Part shown: one piece after another, positions 9,791-16,224 of the stretch
How the letters are laid out: each line of letters starts with the position of its first letter
Numbering within the stretch: position 1 is the stretch's first letter
Assembly (NCBI GenBank): GCA_026987115.1
Contig: JALSNF010000012.1
Span: 1 to 55,926, forward strand
Source of the DNA: Desulfurobacteriaceae bacterium
Lineage (GTDB): Bacteria; Aquificota; Aquificia; Desulfurobacteriales; Desulfurobacteriaceae
Length of the DNA stretch: 55,926 nucleotides
Direction of reading: 5' to 3'
Position numbers and translations under genes: made by a program
Notes under the pieces: model-generated
Seen by the model: only the letters and a program-made list of their open reading frames with translations
What the model was told of the DNA's origin: nothing
Databases searched by the model: none

Positions 9791-9813
9791 AAGGGAGGGA
9801 AACTCCCTCCCTT
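9791..9813 (-). terminator. Intrinsic terminator after the peroxidase gene
   Basis: A perfect stem of nine base pairs (AAGGGAGGG with CCCTCCCTT) around a five-base loop lies 4 bp beyond the peroxidase stop codon. It is followed on the minus strand by GTATAATTTT, a partial T-tract. The same TATAAT may serve as the -10 box of the next operon. Confidence 0.75.
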
Positions 9814-9817
9814 AAGT

Positions 9818-11056
9818 TTATTCAGGGTTATTGCCCGGAAGTTGAGGTAAAACCCTTGCTTCAAGGGGAACTTCTCCCGTAAGGGAACGGAGGAAGTCAG
9901 CAATCTTTTTAGCTTCTTCGTTTGACAACTTTTTACCTAACTCTTTCTGAGCCATAATCTTAACTGCCTCTTCAAGGCTGTTAACTGAACCGTCGTGGAA
10001 GTAAGGAGCAGTAATAGCTACGTTAAGGAGCTGAGGGGTTCTAAACATATACTTATCTTTGGGATTTTTGGTAACCCTGTACCTTCCAAGGTCGTTATTC
10101 CACTTAAACTTGTGAAACTGTCCGTCAGAGAAGACAGGACCGCTGTGGCAGGCTATACAGCCATACTTAACAAAGAGCTTCATTCCTTCTTTCTGCTCTT
10201 TAGTTAAGGCGTTAGAGTCGCCTAGAAGGTACCTTTGGAAGGGAGAGTTGGGAGTGTTAAGTGTTCTCTCAAAAGAGGCTATGGCCTTAACTACGTTCTC
10301 AAAGTTAACAGGGTCTTTCTCGCCGGGAAAGGCTTTCTTAAAGAGTTTCACGTATTCAGGAATAGCCTTAAGCCTGCGAACTACTATCTTGGGAGTTGAA
10401 TTCATCTCAACGTGAGCTTGAAGGGGACCTTTTGCCTGCTCTTCAAGGGTGGGAGCTCTACCGTCCCAGAACTGAACCCTTAAAAAGCCAGAGTTAAGAG
10501 TTGTAGGAGCGTTCCTACCTCCGGTCCTCCAGTGGTCTCCTAATGAGGTCTTTTGATTGTCGTCCCCTCCGATAGAGAGGTTATGGCAGGTATTACAGGA
10601 AATTAACTTACTTCTTGAAAGTCTAGGGTCATAATAAAGCATTTTCCCCAGCCTAACCTTCTCTGGGGTTAAAGTGTTATCAGCAGGTATCGGGGGTAAA
10701 GCAGGAAGGGGCGTAAAGAACTTCTTGTACTTAGCGTAAGGGTCAGAGCTTGAAGTAGCAACTGAACTACTTTTTACAGCGCTAACTTTGTGGAAGGAGG
10801 AAAACTTTTTAGCTCCTCCGTAAAGTTCCATAGCAGCTCTGCCAAATCCGAGTCCTCTTGGCATCTTACCAGACTGAACGGCCTTCCTTACGGCTGCCAT
10901 AAACTCTCTCTTAGTCTTAAACTTCTTAAGAAGGGTCTCTTTAGAAGGAGCTACCACGCCGTTATGGCAACCTGCACAAGTAGTCTCCCAAGTACCTGCC
11001 TCCGCCGTTGCTCCACTTACCAAGAAAACGCTTAAAGCCAAAAGGAGCTTTTTCAT
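9818..11056 (-). CDS. Three-haem cytochrome c peroxidase / MauG-family protein
   Basis: The 412-residue protein has a signal peptide (1-20, AEA then GTW). An N-terminal mono-haem domain carries C27-A-G-C-H31 with a likely Met ligand in KMPRGLGF. A Ser-rich linker (about 88-104) joins it to a di-haem peroxidase domain with C154-N-T-C-H158 and C300-I-A-C-H304 and the family signatures RNAPTTLN, FWDGRA and YFHDGS. Classical CcpA has two haems; the extra domain probably acts as a built-in electron donor. The likely job is periplasmic peroxide reduction. It is monocistronic, bounded by a promoter and a terminator. Confidence 0.92.
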   Translation of the reverse strand: MKKLLLALSVFLVSGATAEAGTWETTCAGCHNGVVAPSKETLLKKFKTKREFMAAVRKAVQSGKMPRGLGFGRAAMELYGGAKKFSSFHKVSAVKSSSVATSSSDPYAKYKKFFTPLPALPPIPADNTLTPEKVRLGKMLYYDPRLSRSKLISCNTCHNLSIGGDDNQKTSLGDHWRTGGRNAPTTLNSGFLRVQFWDGRAPTLEEQAKGPLQAHVEMNSTPKIVVRRLKAIPEYVKLFKKAFPGEKDPVNFENVVKAIASFERTLNTPNSPFQRYLLGDSNALTKEQKEGMKLFVKYGCIACHSGPVFSDGQFHKFKWNNDLGRYRVTKNPKDKYMFRTPQLLNVAITAPYFHDGSVNSLEEAVKIMAQKELGKKLSNEEAKKIADFLRSLTGEVPLEARVLPQLPGNNPE

Positions 11057-11086
11057 CTTTCCTCCCTCTTATCAAATTTACTTAAA

Positions 11087-11114
11087 ATAATATGCATTAG
11101 AAAAAACTTTTCAA
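11087..11114 (-). promoter_or_regulatory. Sigma-70 type promoter for the peroxidase gene
   Basis: On the minus strand TTGAAA (11109-11114) and TATTAT (11087-11092) are separated by 16 bp. The -35 box overlaps the bioD stop codon. The leader is about 25 nt and contains GAGGGAGG before the peroxidase ATG. This suggests the peroxidase is transcribed separately from the flagellar/bioD run. Confidence 0.6.
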
Positions 11115-11761
11115 TAACTTTTGAAAACATAAGGAATGACAGCTTTTGCATCAGAAGGAGAAGAGAAAGAAATAACAGGAAGAGAAAGGAGCTTCCTTAA
11201 AGAAGATAAATTAGTGTAAAAGCTTTCATCTTCAGCTTTAAATGAGTTTAAAACCACGGAAACAACCTTTACTCCTTCAGACAAGCAGGCTTTAACCGTT
11301 AAAAGAGTATGGTTAATCACTCCCAGCTTATTAAGGGCAACAACAATGACTGGAAGGGAGAGGTCTTTAACCAAGTCTAGATAAGTGTACTCCCAAGTTA
11401 TAGGGACCATTATCCCCCCTGCTCCTTCAATTATTAAAGGGGAATACCTCTTTTGAAGGAAGGTTATCTCTGACTTAAGAGCTGAAACATTCAAAGGAGC
11501 TCCTTCCAGCTCAGAGGCAACAGAGGGAGCAACGGGCGTTTTAAAGGAGTAAAAAGGGGGGAGGTAGAGACCGCTGGCCTTACCTAAAGCTTTAGCGTCT
11601 TGGCACTCTGGAGAACATCCAGTTTCTATAGGTTTATAACCTACAGCGCTAATACCTTTTTCTTTTAAAGCATTGATTAGTGAAACCGAAAAGAAGGTCT
11701 TTCCAACTCCAGTATCGGTTCCCGTTATAAAGAGTGCTTTAGATAAGAGTTCTTTACCCAA
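11111..11761 (-). CDS. bioD: Dethiobiotin synthetase
   Basis: The 216-residue enzyme has the BioD P-loop GTDTGVGKT, the KPIETG loop and the EGAGGIMVP motif. It makes dethiobiotin from 7,8-diaminopelargonate, CO2 and ATP. The start is TTG at 11761, inside the preceding gene (37-bp overlap), with no clear ribosome site. Biotin genes are otherwise absent here; bioD sits alone at the tail of a flagellar operon. Confidence 0.93.
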   Translation of the reverse strand: MGKELLSKALFITGTDTGVGKTFFSVSLINALKEKGISAVGYKPIETGCSPECQDAKALGKASGLYLPPFYSFKTPVAPSVASELEGAPLNVSALKSEITFLQKRYSPLIIEGAGGIMVPITWEYTYLDLVKDLSLPVIVVALNKLGVINHTLLTVKACLSEGVKVVSVVLNSFKAEDESFYTNLSSLRKLLSLPVISFSSPSDAKAVIPYVFKSY

Positions 11762-11979
11762 ACTTTCGTCTCTAAAAGAGATAATATCTTCTCTTCTTCT
11801 ATTTTAAGACTTTTAGTTAGTTCTTCAAGGAGCAAATATAGGGCAGAAGCCCTTTCTTTAGAAAGTTTAGGCAAGTTTAAATCAAATTCTCGTAAGAGAT
11901 TTAGTGCCTCTTCATAGTTTTTATTGTTAATAGCTACAATTAAACTGTTTAACTCTCTTTCAAAGCTATCTCTTCCCAA
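11725..11979 (-). CDS. Small helical protein, FliT-like by position
   Basis: The 84-residue protein is predicted all-helical (NYEEALNLLREFD, KERASALYLLLEEL). It follows fliS with a 31-bp overlap and precedes bioD with a 37-bp overlap. Position after fliD-fliS matches that of fliT, the FliD chaperone, and FliT is similarly small and helical, but no diagnostic motif is visible. The start is TTG with AGGGAG only 1 nt before it, so the true start is uncertain. Confidence 0.6.
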   Translation of the reverse strand: MGRDSFERELNSLIVAINNKNYEEALNLLREFDLNLPKLSKERASALYLLLEELTKSLKIEEEKILSLLETKVWVKNSYLKHSL

Positions 11980-12308
11980 GCTCCCTTAACCTCATTCACC
12001 ATATAAATTAAATTTTCTAAAGCTTCAAGGTCGTTATCTCTGTTAACAATAAAAATTCCCCATAAAAGAGTTTCGTAGAAATCCCTTAAAGTTTTGGCAA
12101 CTTCTCTACCCTTTTCCATATCAAGTGAAGAGTTTAATACCGTTATTATCTTTTCCGCTTTAGAAAGAGAATTAACCTTTTTTTCAACATTTCCTTCCTT
12201 TATCGCCGAAAAAGCTTCTTTTAAGAGAATTAAAAGTTTATCGTAGAGTAAAATTACTCTTTCCACAGGGGTTGACGTTTCAACCTGCATTTTTAAATAA
12301 GGATTCAT
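11949..12308 (-). CDS. fliS: Flagellin export chaperone FliS
   Basis: The 119-residue protein begins with the FliS signature NPYLKMQVETSTPVERV and LLYDKLL and is helical throughout. FliS binds the disordered C-terminal end of flagellin and prevents polymerisation in the cytoplasm. TAAGGAGAGGGG precedes the ATG. It lies 11 bp after fliD. Confidence 0.93.
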   Translation of the reverse strand: MNPYLKMQVETSTPVERVILLYDKLLILLKEAFSAIKEGNVEKKVNSLSKAEKIITVLNSSLDMEKGREVAKTLRDFYETLLWGIFIVNRDNDLEALENLIYMVNEVKGAWEEIALKES

Positions 12309-12319
12309 ATCCCCTCTCC

Positions 12320-13660
12320 TTACGACTTAGGAAGTAAAGTTGGCGTTCCAAAAGTAGAAGCTATTTTAGCCCTTAACTCTTCCATTTTGGTTTGAAGGAG
12401 TTGAACTTGTATAAGCTGTTTCTTAAACTCCTCAAGCTGCTCGTTCAGCATCTTAGTCATAAAATCTATTCTGTCTTCAATCTGTTCTTTAGCACTTTCA
12501 AGACTCTTTATTTCAGAGTTAATCGGCCCTTCAGGACTCGTCAGGAAAACCAAGTAATCCTGAAGAGAATTTCTCAAGTTTGAGACGGCAGTTTTTACTT
12601 CCGTTAAGTTTTGACTCAAGAGAGTATCAAGTTTTGAGGTATTAAGGTTTACATGACCCGTATCTTTATCAACGCTGAGAATACCCAAGTCAAAAAGGGA
12701 CTGCATTTTAGAAAGGAGAGAAGAACGAACAGTATAAAGGGTGTTATCTCCAGATAGAACGCCATCTTTACCTGCTTTATCTGATATAAAGTCAACTATA
12801 GCGTTGTAGGCATTAATTAAAGAAGTAAGGTCATTTCTAAACTGGGAGTAGTCAGCTTGAACATTTATAACTGAAGTACCAATTGAGTTTACAGTAATCT
12901 TAACTCCTGGAATGGCATCCTCAAAAGTATTTGTAGAAGAGTTTATCTCTGCTCCGAAAAGGGTTATCTTCGCGTCTTGAGCCACTTGAACGTGGCTTTC
13001 AGAATAGTTATCGCCGAGCTCCAAGTTATCTAAAAGGTCCCCATTGCCGGTTTCCTTAATAGAAATAGTGGCCTTCTCTCCGGTGTCTTTTCCAGAGAGC
13101 AAGAGCCTGTAAGAGCTCCCGTCAAATATAACCGAAGCTACAACCTTGTCTTGAGAAGAGTTTATAGCGTTAGCTATTTCTGTTAAGGTTGAAGGTTTAG
13201 TGTTATCTGAAGTATCCTCATCGTAATCTACTACAGCAACACTTTGGCCTTCATACTCTATTGTTAACTGTCCGCTAGTTGTGGAAACAGGGTCAGAGAG
13301 GGAGCTAACTCCCTTCTGGGAAAGCCAAACGTCGTTTTTGGCGAGCTGGTTAACCTCTACCGTGTAGCTTCCTTCTTGGGCAGAAAGAGGGTCAAGAACG
13401 TTTGCACTTAAAACAGAAGGATTTGAAATTGAAACATTTTTCTTTTCAAGCTCATAACTTGAAGTAAGGGAGTTGAAGGCCTCGTAAAATTTTTGAATGT
13501 TAGAGTTAAACTCTTTAAGTGCCGATTCCTTTTCACTTAGCTTTGACTCTTGAGACTTTAAAAGGTTAATAGGAGCGGACTGGGACTGATAGTAAAGATT
13601 AAGTATCTCCTGATAGTCAAAAGTTCCCGCCAAGTTGCTTATGTAGAGCTCCCCTGCCAT
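12320..13660 (-). CDS. fliD: Flagellar cap protein FliD
   Basis: The 446-residue protein has FliD_N features (LAGTFDYQEIL, LKSQESKLSEKESAL) and FliD_C features (SLINAYNAIVDFISDKAG, LFDLGI). The C-terminal coiled coil (EQIEDRIDFMTKMLNEQ) forms the leg interacting with the filament tip. FliD caps the growing flagellum and folds incoming flagellin. The size is normal. The gene lies between flaG and fliS with 8-11 bp spacing and has GGGGGAAAG before ATG. Confidence 0.95.
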   Translation of the reverse strand: MAGELYISNLAGTFDYQEILNLYYQSQSAPINLLKSQESKLSEKESALKEFNSNIQKFYEAFNSLTSSYELEKKNVSISNPSVLSANVLDPLSAQEGSYTVEVNQLAKNDVWLSQKGVSSLSDPVSTTSGQLTIEYEGQSVAVVDYDEDTSDNTKPSTLTEIANAINSSQDKVVASVIFDGSSYRLLLSGKDTGEKATISIKETGNGDLLDNLELGDNYSESHVQVAQDAKITLFGAEINSSTNTFEDAIPGVKITVNSIGTSVINVQADYSQFRNDLTSLINAYNAIVDFISDKAGKDGVLSGDNTLYTVRSSLLSKMQSLFDLGILSVDKDTGHVNLNTSKLDTLLSQNLTEVKTAVSNLRNSLQDYLVFLTSPEGPINSEIKSLESAKEQIEDRIDFMTKMLNEQLEEFKKQLIQVQLLQTKMEELRAKIASTFGTPTLLPKS

Positions 13661-13668
13661 CTTTCCCC

Positions 13669-14025
13669 CTAAACTTTCTCTGAAAAGAGAAGACCCGCTA
13701 TCTCATCCAAATACTTTGCAATTTTTAAAATGTATTCTGGAGGTATTTGCCTAATAACTTTTTGAGTTTCTTTGTCTATTACTTTTACAACAATAATGTC
13801 AGTATCTTTATCTATCTGTATTTTAAGCTGAGTGTTTAAAAGGGACAGTTTCCTTTTTAAGTCATTTAGGACGTTTTCAAGAGTTTCCGGAGAAATTGCT
13901 TTCTCCCTTTCTTTTTCCATACGGTTTAAGTGGGATAGGCTCTCCTGACCTTGACTCTTAGCAGAAAAGGACTGAACGTTTATCTCTAAAGAAGGTTGAA
14001 GGTTAACTACCGACTTTACATCCAT
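13669..14025 (-). CDS. flaG: FlaG family protein
   Basis: The 118-residue protein has the conserved FlaG C-terminal half: LQIQIDKDTDIIVVKV-like strand (here LKIQIDKDTDIIV), then KVIRQIPPEYIL. The N-terminal half is polar and variable. FlaG is a small protein that affects filament length in Campylobacter and others. It follows flagellin after a partial terminator and leads into fliD. Confidence 0.88.
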   Translation of the reverse strand: MDVKSVVNLQPSLEINVQSFSAKSQGQESLSHLNRMEKEREKAISPETLENVLNDLKRKLSLLNTQLKIQIDKDTDIIVVKVIDKETQKVIRQIPPEYILKIAKYLDEIAGLLFSEKV

Positions 14026-14039
14026 AGCATACCTCTAAG

Positions 14040-14062
14040 AAAATTAAGGGGGCAAGGCCCCC
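14040..14062 (-). terminator. Terminator between flagellin and flaG
   Basis: Read on the minus strand, GGGGGC-CTT-GCCCCC (six base pairs, three-base loop) starts 6 bp after the flagellin stop codon and is followed by TTAATTTT. It probably ends most transcripts here, so that flagellin mRNA greatly exceeds flaG-fliD-fliS mRNA, with the rest reading through. Confidence 0.72.
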
Positions 14063-14067
14063 AAAAC

Positions 14068-14925
14068 TTACCTGAGAAGTTGTAAAACAAGTTGAGGTAG
14101 TTGGTTAGCTTGAGCAAGCATAGCTGTACCAGACTGCATAAGAATTTGATTCCTTGTAAACTCAGACATCTCTTTAGCAAAGTCAACGTTTCTGATTCTT
14201 GATTCAGCCTCTTGAACGTTAATTCTCTGGCTCTCGTTGTTCGTTATGATTTTCTCAAGCTCAATCTGGTAAGAACCAACCTTAGCGTTAAGCTGGTCAA
14301 CTTGTTTTATTATGTTATCTATGTTGGCAATAGCAGCCTCAGCTTTTGTCTGGCTTGTAACGTCAATGGTTATAGCGGTAGTTCCTATGGTTATAGTTGA
14401 CGGAGCTGCAGTATCGGCAGCCGCTGCAGCAGTAGCAGTCCAGATTTGCATTACTAATGTTTGAGCGCTCCTTCCGCCGTAGTGAATTGTAAACGTGTTT
14501 GCTCCAGCCGAGAAAATGTTCTTTCCGTTAAACTCAGTATCTTTGAAGATTTTAGAGATAACGTCAACGAGTTTGTTAATGTCCTGCTGGATTATCTTCC
14601 TAGTAGCGTCGTCTTGGGAGTCGTTTGCTGCTTCAATCGCCTTTGATTTGATATCATTTAAGATGTTATATACGTTTTGAAGGGAAGACTGGGCAATTTG
14701 AGCGATAGAGATACCGTCTTGGGAGTTCCTGGTAGCTTGCTCTAAAGACACTGCGTAGGTCTTTAACTGGTCGGCGATGTAAAGGCCCGCTGCGTCGTCG
14801 GCCGCCCTGTTAATCCTATAGCCCGTAGCAAGCCTTTCAAGGGCCTTGTTCATGTTGTATTCAGTTTGCTTAAGGTTAAAGTGGGTGAAGTCGGCCTGAT
14901 AGTTGTAGTTAATCCTTAGGGCCAT
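14068..14925 (-). CDS. fliC: Flagellin
   Basis: The 285-residue protein has both conserved flagellin ends: N-terminal ERLATGYRINRAADDAAGL (residues about 30-48) and C-terminal AESRIRNVDFAKEM with NQILMQSGTAMLAQAN. The variable D2/D3 region is reduced to a short Ala/Thr-rich stretch (TATAAAAADTAAP, about residue 163), a plausible site for O-glycans. The ATG has AAGGAGG upstream and the transcript starts at a sigma-28 promoter. The gene is followed by a terminator. Confidence 0.97.
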   Translation of the reverse strand: MALRINYNYQADFTHFNLKQTEYNMNKALERLATGYRINRAADDAAGLYIADQLKTYAVSLEQATRNSQDGISIAQIAQSSLQNVYNILNDIKSKAIEAANDSQDDATRKIIQQDINKLVDVISKIFKDTEFNGKNIFSAGANTFTIHYGGRSAQTLVMQIWTATAAAAADTAAPSTITIGTTAITIDVTSQTKAEAAIANIDNIIKQVDQLNAKVGSYQIELEKIITNNESQRINVQEAESRIRNVDFAKEMSEFTRNQILMQSGTAMLAQANQLPQLVLQLLR

Positions 14926-14949
14926 GGCTAAACCTCCTTTTTATGGTTT

Positions 14950-16224
14950 TCACAAACTATTATCGGAGGAGGAAACAAGAAGTTTAGGAATCCTTGAAAA
15001 GCTTAAATACCTTTTAAGCTCACTTTTGCTGTGGGAGATAAGGGGAATTAAAAGAGCGTAAATTAGGATGTCGTTAGGGTTTCTAAGAGCCAGTTTTTTT
15101 ATTACTTTTAACTTCTTTTCCTCTTCTTCAATCCAAAAGAGTAAAAGGCCTAAGTTCCTTCCCCCTCTTCTTTTCCAGAGTAAGCGAACTTCTTTTAAAT
15201 CATCTTTGGAAACCTTTAAAGGCTCTCCTTTTACCACCTCCGATTCAAAGAGAGAATAACACTCAGAAACTCCACCGTAAGGAACCACAAAGGGATTAGA
15301 AAGCATTTTGTCAAGGAGTAAAGCGCAGGAAAGGAGCTCTTTTAAAGCCTCATCTCCTTTACCTTCCGTTCTCTTTAGTTTGTAAGAGTAAAAGTAAAAC
15401 TCCGGGAGCTCCAACCCCAGCTTTTTAACTTCCTCCAAAACCCTTTCCATACCTTTAAAGTCCTCTCTCCTAAAAAGGAGAGAGAGGTAGTAGTTATAGG
15501 CAAAAACAGTGTAAAAGCCGTAGTCTTCAAGATTACCCTTTGTCTTTTCTAGAAACTCCTTTGCCAACTTTAGGGCTTTATCAATAAAGGGAGGCTCTTT
15601 GAAAGACAGAAGGTTATAGGTTTGCAACAGGTAAAAGAGCTTGTAGTTGTAATCTTTACTTCCCTCTTTTAAGCTAGAAAGCTCCTCCTTTAAGAGCTCC
15701 AAATTCCTCTTTGCCTTCTTTAAGAGGAGTTGGGGGTCAGAGTAGCCGTAGTGGTTAACGAAAACCGGTAGGGAAGCAGCTCTTTTTACCGTAGGAGACT
15801 CGTGAACTTTACCTTTCCACTTTATCCCCTTTCTGTGAATGAAGATGTGAGAGGATACGGTCCTTACATCTCCTTTAAAATCAAGGTTTTTAACTCCTAT
15901 AAAGAAGCCGTCAATAAACGGGGGAGCTCCCTTTAAAAACAAAAGGGCTTTCCTGAATTCTTCCTCTTCAAGCTCAAAGTCTGCATCAAAGTGCCAAAGC
16001 CAGTCTCCGGTTGCCTCTTTTACGGCCCTATTGCGGGCATCTGCAAAGCCGTTCCACTTGTGGAGGAAGACCTTACAACCATAACTTTTAGCAATCTCAA
16101 CAGTCTTATCCTTTGAACCGGTATCAACTAATATAACCTCGTCAAACTTTCCTTTTAAGGATTTTAAAAGCCTGGGAAGGTTTTTCTCTTCGTCTTTAGC
16201 TATAACGCAGGCAGATATCTTCAA
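14950..16224 (-). CDS. Family 2 glycosyltransferase with helical/TPR-like C-terminus
   Basis: The 424-residue protein has a GT-A domain at about 1-200: ACVIAKDEEKNLP, D34 in VDTGS, and the metal-binding D80-A-D82 in WHFDADFE. From about residue 185 it becomes a run of helix pairs (SLKEGSKDYNYKLFYLL, ALKLAKEFLEKTKG) like TPR repeats, which often bind protein acceptors. Family members add sugars to proteins or LPS core. Placed directly before flagellin, it is a good candidate flagellin glycosyltransferase. The start is TTG with GGGAGGAG just upstream and a 29-bp overlap with the preceding gene. Its tail contains the flagellin promoter. Confidence 0.85.
   Translation of the reverse strand: MKISACVIAKDEEKNLPRLLKSLKGKFDEVILVDTGSKDKTVEIAKSYGCKVFLHKWNGFADARNRAVKEATGDWLWHFDADFELEEEEFRKALLFLKGAPPFIDGFFIGVKNLDFKGDVRTVSSHIFIHRKGIKWKGKVHESPTVKRAASLPVFVNHYGYSDPQLLLKKAKRNLELLKEELSSLKEGSKDYNYKLFYLLQTYNLLSFKEPPFIDKALKLAKEFLEKTKGNLEDYGFYTVFAYNYYLSLLFRREDFKGMERVLEEVKKLGLELPEFYFYSYKLKRTEGKGDEALKELLSCALLLDKMLSNPFVVPYGGVSECYSLFESEVVKGEPLKVSKDDLKEVRLLWKRRGGRNLGLLLFWIEEEEKKLKVIKKLALRNPNDILIYALLIPLISHSKSELKRYLSFSRIPKLLVSSSDNSL
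14960..14986 (-). promoter_or_regulatory. Sigma-28 (FliA) promoter for flagellin
   Basis: On the minus strand TAAA (14983-14986), exactly 15 bp, then TCCGATAA (14960-14967) matches the FliA consensus TAAA-N15-GCCGATAA with one mismatch. It lies entirely within the last codons of the upstream glycosyltransferase gene, about 35-60 nt before the flagellin ATG. This implies late-class control of flagellin independent of the upstream operon. fliA itself is outside the window. Confidence 0.85.
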
